This document shows, piece by piece, positions 16,301 through 23,968 of a DNA stretch of 32,490 nucleotides (position 1 is its first letter; every line of letters begins with the position of its first letter). The position numbers were made by a program, and so were the translations under genes. Under the pieces are notes generated by a model. That model saw only the letters and a list, made by a program, of their open reading frames with translations, ran no database searches and was not told the origin of the DNA. The stretch comes from Deltaproteobacteria bacterium (lineage in GTDB: Bacteria; Myxococcota_A; Polyangia; Polyangiales; Sandaracinaceae): assembly GCA_017303575.1 (NCBI GenBank), contig JAFLCL010000069.1, forward strand, positions 1 to 32,490. Direction: 5' to 3'.

Positions 16301-17185
16301 ATGGCGAGCACGGCGAAGAGCGAGAGTCTGTCGGTACGTTTCTGGGGTGTGCGCGGCAGCATCGCGTCGCCCGGTCGCGACATGCAGGGCGTCGGCGGCA
16401 ACACGAGCTGCGTCGAGGTGCGCTTCGGCGAGCAGGTGATCGTGCTCGACGCGGGAACCGGCATCCGCGCGCTCGGTGATCAGCTGATGCGCGATCGCAT
16501 CTCGCAGGCGACGCTGCTCCTCTCGCACCTCCACTGGGATCACATCCAGGGCCTGCCCTTCTTCTTGCCCGCGTGGCTGCCGGGCTCACGCCTCGAGATC
16601 GTCGGTGCGCCTTCCACGGCGAGCCCGCAGATCGGACTGCGTGAGTCGCTGTCGATGCAGATGCAGCCGCCGCACTTCCCCGTGCGCCTGAGCGACATGG
16701 GCGCGCACCTGTCGTTCCGACAGGTCGAGTCGGGTCAAGAGATCACGATCGGCGAGATGACGATCACCGCGCGTCGCCTCAACCACCCCGGTGGCGTGAT
16801 GGGCTACCGCATCGAGGCGGGCGGTCGCTCGATCGTCTACGCGACGGACACGGAGCACTACGCGTGTCTCGACCCGTACTTGGTCAAGCTCGCGAAGGAC
16901 GCGGACGTGTTGATCTACGACTCGATGTACACCGAGGCCGAGTACCGCGGTGAGGTCGGTCCCTCGAAGGTGGGCTGGGGCCACTCCACGTGGGAGCAGG
17001 GCGTGCGCGTGGCAGACGCGGCGCGCGTCGGACAGTTGGTGCTCTTCCATCACGATCCGCAGCGCACCGATCGCGAGGTCGCAGCGCTCGAGATGCAGGC
17101 CGACATCCTGCGGCCGGGCACCATCGCCGCGCGCGAGGGCCTCGAGATCGCGCTCCCTGCGCGTCGGCTCGCCGCCGCCGCATGA
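16301..17185 (+). CDS. Metallo-beta-lactamase-fold hydrolase
   Basis: 294 residues. It begins with a VRFWGVRGSIASPG motif typical of one branch of MBL hydrolases related to RNase Z/PhnP-type phosphodiesterases. Metal ligands are visible: SHLHWDHIQG (His76, His78, Asp80, His81), NHPGG (His162), ATDTEH (Asp183) and FHHDP (His250 or 251), plus GHST (His228). LDAGTGIRALG (49-59) is the usual strand before the metal site. It should bind two Zn or similar ions and hydrolyse a phosphodiester or ester; the substrate is unknown. No signal peptide, so cytoplasmic. A GAGGAG site precedes ATG 16301. The stop overlaps the activator gene's ATG by four bases (ATGA), so the two are translationally coupled and probably driven by the sigma-54 promoter. 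Confidence 0.92.
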   Translation: MASTAKSESLSVRFWGVRGSIASPGRDMQGVGGNTSCVEVRFGEQVIVLDAGTGIRALGDQLMRDRISQATLLLSHLHWDHIQGLPFFLPAWLPGSRLEIVGAPSTASPQIGLRESLSMQMQPPHFPVRLSDMGAHLSFRQVESGQEITIGEMTITARRLNHPGGVMGYRIEAGGRSIVYATDTEHYACLDPYLVKLAKDADVLIYDSMYTEAEYRGEVGPSKVGWGHSTWEQGVRVADAARVGQLVLFHHDPQRTDREVAALEMQADILRPGTIAAREGLEIALPARRLAAAA

Positions 17186-18714
17186 GCGCGCTCGTGATCG
17201 CCGCGGCCCGTTATGATGGCCGCGTGACCCGCCTGTCGTTGCTCGTCGAGCTCGCGTCGATGCTCGCCCGCGAGGTCGATCTCGACGCGTGGCTCGCGAG
17301 CGCCGCCGACAAGCTCGCCGAGGCGATGGACGCCGAGCGGGCGACGGTGTGGCTGCTCGACGCCGACTCGCCCGACGCCTTGGTGAGCCACGTCGCAGTG
17401 TTGCCCGAGGCCACGCGTCTCGTTCAGCCGTTCGGCAAGGGCGTCGTGGGCCTCGTCGCCGAGCGCGGCGAGGTGGTCCGCATCGACGACGTGCGCGGCG
17501 ATGCGCGCTTCGACCCTTCCCACGATCGCAAGACGGGCTTCGTCACGCGCTCGATCCTCGCGGCGCCGATCCGCGAGGACGCCAGCGCGCCGGTGCGAGG
17601 CGTGGTGCAGGTGCTCAACCACCGCGGCGTCGCGGGCACCCGCGCGTTCGACGACGAGGACGCCGACTACTTGCTCGCGCTCTCGACGGAGCTCGCGCGC
17701 GCTCTCTCGCTCACCACGCTCGCGTCCTCGCACGGTGAGGCGGGCCTCGTCCTGCGAGGTCCGTTCAACCGCATCGTCGGGCGCAGCCCCGCGATGGAGC
17801 GCGTGTACGAGCGCATCCGTCTCGCGGCGCAGGCCGACGCGACCGTGCTGCTGCGCGGCGAGACGGGCACCGGCAAGACCTTGCTCGCGCGCGCGGTGCA
17901 CGTGAGCTCGCCGCGTCAGCGCGGTCCCTTCGTGACCGTCGACTGCACGACGCTGCCTGCGCAGCTCGCCGAGAGCGAGCTCTTCGGCCACGAGCGGGGC
18001 GCCTTCACGGGCGCCGACAAGCGCGTCCGCGGCAAGGTGGAGCTCGCACACCAAGGCACGCTCTTCCTCGACGAGATCGGCGACCTGCCGCTCGAGACGC
18101 AGGGCAAGCTGCTGCGCTTTCTCCAGGAGCGCACGTACGAGCGCGTCGGCGGACGCGAGACGATGAAGGCCGACGTGCGCGTGATCTCCGCGACGCACCA
18201 CGACCTCGAGCGCGCGGTGCGGGAAGGGAAGTTCCGCCAGGACCTCTACTACCGACTTCGAGTGCTGGAGATCGAGGTGCCTTCCTTGCGAGAGCGCGGC
18301 GCCGACGAGATCGAGCGGCTCGCGCGTCACTTCGCGGAGATCTTCGGCAAGCGCTACGCGCGCAGTGTGACCATCGAGCCGAGCGCCATCACGGCGCTGC
18401 GCGCGCATGCCTTCCCCGGCAACGTGCGCGAGCTCGAGCACGCGATCGAGAGCGCGGTGGTGCTCGCGCCCGACGGCCGCATCAAGAGAGACCGACTGCC
18501 GCTCGCGCGCACGTCGCTCGCGGAGGAGCCCCGCAGCTCGCGCGTGGACGTGGAGCCCGCGAGCGCCTCGATCCCGCTCGGCCTCTCGATCAGCGAGGCG
18601 TCGGACGCCTACATCCGTGCCGTCGTCGCGCACGTGGATGGCAACCAGAGCGAAGCCGCGCGCGTGCTCGGTGTGTCGAGGAACACGGTGGCGAAGGCGA
18701 TCAGGAAGCGGTGA
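17182..18714 (+). CDS. Sigma-54-dependent transcriptional activator with GAF sensor (GAF-AAA+-Fis)
   Basis: 510 residues. Residues ~15-180 form a GAF domain (ERATVWLLD, GVVGLVAERGEVVRIDDVRGD, ILAAPI). The AAA+ domain (about 195-430) has Walker A GETGTGKT (226-233), the sigma-54 contact loop GAFTGAD (273-279), Walker B LFLDEIGD (294-301) and FPGNVRELEHAIESAVVL. A Fis-type helix-turn-helix closes it (NQSEAARVLGVSRNTVAKAI, 488-507). There is no receiver or FHA domain, so control is by the GAF domain rather than phosphorylation; the ligand is unknown. The protein binds upstream sites and uses ATP to open sigma-54 promoters. ATG 17182 is chosen for the ATGA overlap with the hydrolase gene; GTG 17224 is an alternative. 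It converges on the next gene with four bases between stops. Confidence 0.95.
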   Translation: MSALVIAAARYDGRVTRLSLLVELASMLAREVDLDAWLASAADKLAEAMDAERATVWLLDADSPDALVSHVAVLPEATRLVQPFGKGVVGLVAERGEVVRIDDVRGDARFDPSHDRKTGFVTRSILAAPIREDASAPVRGVVQVLNHRGVAGTRAFDDEDADYLLALSTELARALSLTTLASSHGEAGLVLRGPFNRIVGRSPAMERVYERIRLAAQADATVLLRGETGTGKTLLARAVHVSSPRQRGPFVTVDCTTLPAQLAESELFGHERGAFTGADKRVRGKVELAHQGTLFLDEIGDLPLETQGKLLRFLQERTYERVGGRETMKADVRVISATHHDLERAVREGKFRQDLYYRLRVLEIEVPSLRERGADEIERLARHFAEIFGKRYARSVTIEPSAITALRAHAFPGNVRELEHAIESAVVLAPDGRIKRDRLPLARTSLAEEPRSSRVDVEPASASIPLGLSISEASDAYIRAVVAHVDGNQSEAARVLGVSRNTVAKAIRKR

Positions 18715-18718
18715 CTGT

Positions 18719-19789
18719 TCAGATCGAGGAGCGCCGCGGCTCGTAGTGCGCGCTGCGCGGGCGGTGCTCGGTCGAGTCGAGCCCGTCGTAGAGCATCATC
18801 ATGCGCTTGTCGCCGCGGTACTCGACGGTGCGGCCCGAGTAGCGTGCGGCGTCGGTGCCGAAGCCCTGGACGCGCGTCTCACCGTGAAAGACGGTCGCGC
18901 GCGCCAGATAGACGATCGTGTCGTCGATGTGCGGTCGGTTCACCGTCATGGACGCCGTGAGGTGCCCCATCCCGCGTTCGTCCATCTCCGTCTCGAGCGC
19001 GCGGGCCGTGTTGATCATCCCCTGGATCGCGACGATCGAGGAGGCAACGGCGGCCGTGAGGTCGACACCATCTTTGCTGCGGATGCCCTTCGTCGAGAGC
19101 AGCTCGAAGTTCTCCTCCCCGAGGTCGTCGCGGATGCGACGGTGCACGGCGTTGTCGGCGTTGTAGCCGCGGATGGTACCGACGACTGCACCGCACGCCG
19201 TTCGTGGCTCGCGCCACTTGGACTCCTGCGTCCTTCCCAGGACGAGCTTTCCGTCTTGCTCGAGGCGCCCGACATGCGTCTTGAGGTCGACGTTCACCAG
19301 CAGGAACGACTGGGGATGACCCGCGTAGAAGCGCTGACGGATCGGCTCGTCGAGCATGTGAGCCACGGTGACGTGCGCGAGCGTGTGACCGTCGTCGGTC
19401 CCGCCGCCGGTCGGCGAGAACGCCTCGAGCTTGTGCTCGCCGATCTCCGACATCGTCGCGAAGCGAGACGCGACGACCTGCTCGTAGCTGCTCGTCGCCT
19501 CGCCTTGATGGATGCGGTCGCCGCAGTTCGTGTGCGCGAGCGTCGTCATCACGCTGGGGAGCGAGAGATCCGCGCCACAGGCGACCACGTCGTCACCATC
19601 GTCGCTCTCGGATTCGCCTGCGAGCTGCAGCTCGTCGCGGATCAGCTGAAGGCCGTTCACGAGGACGTATCGATCACTGACGATCTCACTCAGGTAGACG
19701 CGATAGGCGTTGTGCTCCATGCCGAACTCGGCGTTGAGCGCCCAGAACCTCTCGATGCGTGCGCGGGCTGCGGAGGGGTCGAACTGCAT
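18719..19789 (-). CDS. Hypothetical protein, no recognised family
   Basis: 356 residues, no signal peptide and no membrane helix, so probably cytoplasmic. I do not recognise a domain. Features: a helical N-terminus (SAARARIERFWALNAEFGME), an acidic stretch ESESDDGDD (59-67), a His/Cys-containing segment TLAHTNCGDRIHQGEATSSYE, LEAFSPTGGGTDDGHTLAHVTVAHML with three histidines, FLLVNVDLKTHVGRLEQDGK, and a late GHLTASMTVNRPHIDDTIVYLARATVF. Alternating hydrophobic strands suggest a mixed alpha/beta fold. Codon usage looks like the neighbours and the frame has no competing gene. It lies four bases from the stop of the sigma-54 activator, convergently, and is separated from the upstream lipoprotein stop by 100 bp, so it may follow that gene in the same transcript. 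It may be restricted to close relatives. Confidence 0.75.
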   Translation of the reverse strand: MQFDPSAARARIERFWALNAEFGMEHNAYRVYLSEIVSDRYVLVNGLQLIRDELQLAGESESDDGDDVVACGADLSLPSVMTTLAHTNCGDRIHQGEATSSYEQVVASRFATMSEIGEHKLEAFSPTGGGTDDGHTLAHVTVAHMLDEPIRQRFYAGHPQSFLLVNVDLKTHVGRLEQDGKLVLGRTQESKWREPRTACGAVVGTIRGYNADNAVHRRIRDDLGEENFELLSTKGIRSKDGVDLTAAVASSIVAIQGMINTARALETEMDERGMGHLTASMTVNRPHIDDTIVYLARATVFHGETRVQGFGTDAARYSGRTVEYRGDKRMMMLYDGLDSTEHRPRSAHYEPRRSSI

Positions 19790-19889
19790 CGTGGCACCCT
19801 AACAAGCTCCACACGCGGCGTGGTGATGCATTCGGGACGAGGGCTCGCGTGTGGCTCGCGGAGCGCGTTTCGACGCCGGCGAATCGTCG

Positions 19890-20897
19890 TCACCAGACGC
19901 CGCTTCCCGAGCCCTGCGAGCCACGCGAGCTCGCATACGCGCGACACGCTGACTGCGTGCGGAACACCGCGAGCACGAGGTCTTGCTCGGCGTAGAGCGG
20001 CACGCGCGGGAGCTGCGCGCGCGCCATCGCTTCGTCGCATGCGCTCGGCTCGCACTCCACCTCGCAGCTGCCCTCGGGGAGCGATGGGTACGTGTCCGGA
20101 TACGCAGGGCTCACTTGGCCGACGTGCGGCACGAACGGCGCGCGCCACGGACGCACGACGAGCGATCGATCGATGCAGTGACCGCGCGGTCCGACCCACG
20201 GGTCTGCGTCCGCGGAGCACGACACCGTGCGCACCGAGTGCACGCACGCGACCTCTTGGATCTCCGCGCCCTCCGCGAACGCGATGTGCCCGTCGTCCCA
20301 CGCGATCACGCCCATGGGCAGACCACGCACGCCGTTCGTCTGCCACCGCCGCGCCTCGAGGCGCTGGTCCGTGACGGCGACACGATCCTGTCCGATCTCC
20401 AGCACCGCACGCTCGTCGCCGTGTCGGCTGAGCACGAAGGACAGGCCGTTGAGGACGTTGTCGTCCCACAGCGGGACGCGCTGACACGCGCCGCGCACGG
20501 TCGCCTCGACGCCCGTCTCGATCGGCCGCTCCGCGTAGAGGAACACGCCGCTCGGCTCGCGCGTGAACCACCGCTCCCTCGCCTCGCCTTCGATCGAGGC
20601 GACGCGCAGATCGTGATCGGCGAGATAGCTCGCCATGCCCGCCGCGGCGAGCAGCGCGTCGGCGTCCAGCCGTGGCGCATGCACGACGGCGCGCGTCGAG
20701 GTCGCCATCGCCTGCTCTTCGCGCGTGACGCTGGTGGTGGAGACCGAGTCTGTCTCCTCGCTGGGTGCTGGCGCTGCAGACGGAGCGGTCACCGCCGCAG
20801 GCACGGCCGAGCCACACGCGCTCAGCCAGACGATCAGAGTGGGGAAGGCGACGTGCCGCACGAGCGCTGAGACACGCCTCGTTGCGTGAGGTTTCAT
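19890..20897 (-). CDS. Putative lipoprotein, unknown function
   Basis: 335 residues from ATG 20897, where a lipoprotein signal begins (MKPHATRRVSALVRHVAFPT, then LIVWLSAC with Cys28). The frame is open further upstream, but that part overlaps the GNAT gene and is not needed. After an Ala/Pro/Ser-rich linker (about 30-60) the body has ALLAAAGMASYLADHDLRVAS, ERWFTREPSGVFLYAERPI, CQRVPLWDDNVLNGLSFVLS, and a cysteine-containing second half (EVACVHSVRTVSC, GSCEVECEPSAC). The C-terminus LVLAVFRTQSACRAYAS is followed by a Gly/Ser tail. No known domain recognised. Cysteines suggest disulfides in the periplasm or at the surface. Same strand as the GNAT and kinase genes, with gaps of about 90-110 bp. 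Confidence 0.75.
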   Translation of the reverse strand: MKPHATRRVSALVRHVAFPTLIVWLSACGSAVPAAVTAPSAAPAPSEETDSVSTTSVTREEQAMATSTRAVVHAPRLDADALLAAAGMASYLADHDLRVASIEGEARERWFTREPSGVFLYAERPIETGVEATVRGACQRVPLWDDNVLNGLSFVLSRHGDERAVLEIGQDRVAVTDQRLEARRWQTNGVRGLPMGVIAWDDGHIAFAEGAEIQEVACVHSVRTVSCSADADPWVGPRGHCIDRSLVVRPWRAPFVPHVGQVSPAYPDTYPSLPEGSCEVECEPSACDEAMARAQLPRVPLYAEQDLVLAVFRTQSACRAYASSRGSQGSGSGVW

Positions 20898-21006
20898 TCC
20901 GTCCGCGCGCGCGCACTGCTTCGACCGTGTCGTGTCGCTCGGGCGGCACAACAACGGCGCGCGCGGCGGGCACGAGCGCGGGATGAGCTCTCGGCTCCGA
21001 GACTCA

Positions 21007-21555
21007 TCAGGCACGCGACAGGCGCGTCGCGCGGTACTCGACCGATCCAGGCTCGGACCCGGGACCGACCTTGCGAAAGCCACAGCGGAGGAGCACGCGC
21101 GTCGACCCGACGTTGTCGTCGGAGGTGTGGGCGAGGACCTCGTCGACGGCGTCGTGGGCGAGCGCGTGCGACACGAGCGCCGTGACGATCTCGGTCGCGT
21201 AGCCGCGCCCGCGTTCGGCTGGAACCACCGAGTAGCCGATCTCGACGGAGCCTTCGGCTGGAGGCCCGAAGAAGCCCGCCCCGGCGACGAGGGCGGCGCG
21301 TCCGCCGTCGGCGTGGCGGGTGATCGCATACCAAGTGAGCCAGCCCACGCGCGATGCGCCGCCCGAGACGAGCTCTCGGCGAAAGAACTCCTGCGCGGAG
21401 CGGTCGTACTCGCCGGGTGGCCAGTCTGCGGGCACAGAGGCGCCGAGAACCAGCGCGAGCGCAGCGTGGCTCAGCAGCTCGGCGTCGACGTGGCTCAACG
21501 TCGCGGCGACGAGGTCGAGGCGCGGAGTACGGAGAATGAAGTGTCCGTCCGACAT
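21007..21555 (-). CDS. GNAT-family N-acetyltransferase (RimJ/RimL-like)
   Basis: 182 residues of the GNAT fold. ILRTPRLDLVAATLSHVDAEL is the typical opening of RimJ/RimL-type enzymes. AGAGFFGPPAEGSVEIGYSVVPAERGRGYATEIVTALVSHAL contains the core beta4-beta5 'iGY.v.p..rGrGyAtE' acetyl-CoA-binding motif (R/Q-x-x-G-x-G/A = RGRGYA). VLAHTSDDNVGSTRVLLRCGFRKVG is the late 'N..S.rvl.k.GF' motif. It transfers an acetyl group from acetyl-CoA to an amine; target unknown (ribosomal protein termini and small molecules are known for relatives). ATG 21555 is the start. No gene in the immediate surroundings suggests a substrate. Confidence 0.92.
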   Translation of the reverse strand: MSDGHFILRTPRLDLVAATLSHVDAELLSHAALALVLGASVPADWPPGEYDRSAQEFFRRELVSGGASRVGWLTWYAITRHADGGRAALVAGAGFFGPPAEGSVEIGYSVVPAERGRGYATEIVTALVSHALAHDAVDEVLAHTSDDNVGSTRVLLRCGFRKVGPGSEPGSVEYRATRLSRA

Positions 21556-21642
21556 GGGTGCGGCGAGAGTACGGCGGAGATCAACGCGTCGTGCCCGAGG
21601 CGACCTTCGCGAGCGCCACGAGGTCTTCGAGGTCTCGTTGCG

Positions 21643-23841
21643 TCAGCGTGCGAGCACTGCTTCGATCGTGTCGAGGAGCGCTGTCGGGAGGATGGGCTTG
21701 GGGAGGAAGTCGATGCCTGCCTCGAGCACCCCGTGGTGGACCACGCTGTTCTCCGTGTAGCCCGACATGTAGAGGACACGGAGCCCTGGGTGCTTGACCA
21801 CCAGCTGATCCGCGAGCTGTCGACCGGTCATGTCCGGCATGACGACGTCCGTCAGCATCAGCGCCACACCGTCGGCGCCGATCGTGAGCGCCTCGGCAGG
21901 CGTGGCGGCTTCGGTCACGACATAGCCCGCGCGCTCGAGCACCTGTCGGACCACGCGCCTCACGGCAGGATCGTCCTCGACGAGGAGGATCCGTGCGCCG
22001 GGCTTACGCGCTGCGCCGACGAAGCGCGCCGCGGTCCGTGGCGCTGGCTGTTCTGCATCGCCCGTGGCGACGGGGAAGAAGAGCTTGAACGTCGTGCCGC
22101 ACCCCGGCTCGCTGTACACCCACACGGTGCCCCCGCTCTGACGAACGATGCCGTACACGGTGGAGAGGCCGAGGCCCGTGCCGACACCCGGGCCCTTCGT
22201 GGTGAAGAACGGCTCGAAGATCTGGGCGCGCGTCGCGGCGTCCATGCCCACGCCGTCGTCGCTGACGGCGAGCATGACGTGCGGCCCGCTGCGGGACTCC
22301 GCGTGGGCGGCGACGTACGCGTCGTCGAGGACCACCAGCGCGGTCTCCAGTGTGATCTTGCCGCCGCGCGGCAGGGCATCGCGCGCGTTCACCACGAGGT
22401 TGAGCAGCACCTGCTCGAGCTGCGTCGGATCACAGAGGATGTGAGCGCGCGGCTCGCCGAAGACGCTCGCGAACGCGACGTCCTCCCCGACGAGGCGCCT
22501 GAGGAGCGGCTCCATCGCGGCGACGACCGTGGCGGGATCGATCGTGCGCGGCCGGAGCACCTGTCGTCGACTGAACGCGAGCAGCTGCTGGGTGAGCTGC
22601 GCGGCGCGCGCGGCGCCTGCCGAGATCTGCTCGAGGTCCAGACGGACGGGATGCGCCTCGGGGAGGTCGGCGAGCGCCAGCTCCGCGCAGCTGAGGATGA
22701 CGGAGAGGATGTTGTTGAAGTCGTGCGCGATGCCGCCCGCGAGCCGGCCCACCGCCTCCATCTTGTGTGCCTGTCGGAACTGCTCCTCGAGCCTGCGGAG
22801 AGCGGTCGTGTCGCGCGCGATCGCCGAGAAGTGTGTGACGCCGGCGGGGCCGCGGTGCGCGAGCAAGACGACCGACAGCGAGCGACCGTCGAGCAGCTCG
22901 ATCTCCGCGCGGGCGCGGCCCGTCGCCAGAGCCTCGGGCACGGCGCGCGTCGAGAGATCGCGCGCCGCGGGCGAGTCGCCGAGGAGCGACGCGGCGGCGA
23001 TTCGGTCTGAGGTGAGCTCGAAGAACGCCCGGACCGCGGGGTTCGCGTATTCGGTGCGACCTTGCGCGTCCACGATCGCCACGAGATCCGGCGTCTCGTC
23101 GAGCACCGAGATCAACCGACCTCGAGCCTCCGTGACCCGCTTCGACTCGGTGAGGTCCACGATCGCGCCGATCGTTCGGCTCGGGCGGCGCGCGCTGCCT
23201 TCGCCCTCGAAGTACGTGCGCGAGCGTGTGCGGACCCAGCGGAGCTCGCCATCCGGGCGGAAGAGGCGGCCCTCGACGTCGCACCGGCCATCGCCGCTCG
23301 GATCGTGTGCGCGCGCCACCGCGGTGCCCACGCGCTCGCCGTCGTCTGGATGCGCGCACTCGATCAGTGCGTGGAGCGTCGCGGCCTTGTCCGCGGGCCA
23401 GCCGTAGATCTCGCGCATCTCGGGCGAGATCCACACGGCATCGGTCAGGTGGTCGTGCTCGAAGATGCCCAGCCCCGCGATCGCGGTGCCGTGCCGCAGG
23501 ACCTCGAGGTCGCGTGACTCGAGCGCATGCAGGCGCGCCTCGCCGCGGATCGGGACCACGTGGACGAGCGTGTGGCGGGCTCCCGCGAGCGACACGCCGC
23601 GCCAGGCCACGCTCGCCAGGAACGGCTCGCCCCCCGCGCCCAGCACCTGCCGCTGGTCGGTGCGCGGCGTCTCCGCCGAGGCGCGCGTGGGAAGGGCCAC
23701 CTGCGCGCCCTCGGCGATCCCGAGGAGCGCACGGGCTTCGGCGTTCGCGACGACGACACGGCGCTCGTCGTCGAGCACCACCGATGCAGCAGGCGACTCG
23801 TTCAAGAAGCGACGTGTCTCGTCGAGCGACCACCCAGGCAT
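21643..23841 (-). CDS. PAS-domain hybrid histidine kinase with C-terminal receiver
   Basis: 732 residues, no membrane helix, so a cytoplasmic sensor. Three PAS-like regions: ~5-105 (SPAASVVLDDERRVVVANAEA), ~115-238 (GLGIFEHDH, ISPEMREIYGW, HPDDGERV, RRPSRTIGAIVDLTESKR) and ~243-355 (ETPDLVAIVDAQGRTEYANPAVRAF). The dimerisation/phosphoacceptor segment is GRLAGGIAHDFNNILSVIL with His373. The ATPase shows NLVVNARDAL (N box), DDGVGMD and GVGTGLGLSTVYGIV. The receiver (about 617-732) has acidic pocket VEDD, phosphoacceptor Asp665 in LMLTDVVMPDMTG and Lys715 in LPKP. This arrangement is widespread in Myxococcota. The 'AHDFNNiLs' subclass usually phosphorelays to a partner, but no separate response regulator or Hpt gene is in the window, so the output partner is elsewhere. 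PAS ligands unknown. Confidence 0.95.
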   Translation of the reverse strand: MPGWSLDETRRFLNESPAASVVLDDERRVVVANAEARALLGIAEGAQVALPTRASAETPRTDQRQVLGAGGEPFLASVAWRGVSLAGARHTLVHVVPIRGEARLHALESRDLEVLRHGTAIAGLGIFEHDHLTDAVWISPEMREIYGWPADKAATLHALIECAHPDDGERVGTAVARAHDPSGDGRCDVEGRLFRPDGELRWVRTRSRTYFEGEGSARRPSRTIGAIVDLTESKRVTEARGRLISVLDETPDLVAIVDAQGRTEYANPAVRAFFELTSDRIAAASLLGDSPAARDLSTRAVPEALATGRARAEIELLDGRSLSVVLLAHRGPAGVTHFSAIARDTTALRRLEEQFRQAHKMEAVGRLAGGIAHDFNNILSVILSCAELALADLPEAHPVRLDLEQISAGAARAAQLTQQLLAFSRRQVLRPRTIDPATVVAAMEPLLRRLVGEDVAFASVFGEPRAHILCDPTQLEQVLLNLVVNARDALPRGGKITLETALVVLDDAYVAAHAESRSGPHVMLAVSDDGVGMDAATRAQIFEPFFTTKGPGVGTGLGLSTVYGIVRQSGGTVWVYSEPGCGTTFKLFFPVATGDAEQPAPRTAARFVGAARKPGARILLVEDDPAVRRVVRQVLERAGYVVTEAATPAEALTIGADGVALMLTDVVMPDMTGRQLADQLVVKHPGLRVLYMSGYTENSVVHHGVLEAGIDFLPKPILPTALLDTIEAVLAR

Positions 23842-23968
23842 CGCGCGATCATGCGGGCCCTGCTCGCCACGCGTCCAGAAGGTCGCGGGTCGACGCTCGA
23901 CGTGGGCTCTCGGGCCGGGGACCTGCGGTCGTCGCGCACCCGAACGTCCGAGAAACGTCCGCGCAGCG

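Noticed and set aside
14922..16543. Upstream continuation of the acyltransferase's C-terminal frame, making a 1165-codon open frame
   Set aside because: The extension is Arg/Ala-rich antisense to the lipoprotein and MBL genes. The real N-terminus (EIDGLRGIAIAAVLLSH) is in the other frame before the insertion.
19792..19810. TGGCACCC... as a second sigma-54 promoter
   Set aside because: The GG-GC spacing is one base too long and it faces away from the adjacent gene.
19890..21329. Extended 479-residue version of the lipoprotein at 19890-20897
   Set aside because: The extra N-terminus lies within the GNAT gene and lacks a signal; the lipobox at MKPHATRR...LSAC fixes the later start.
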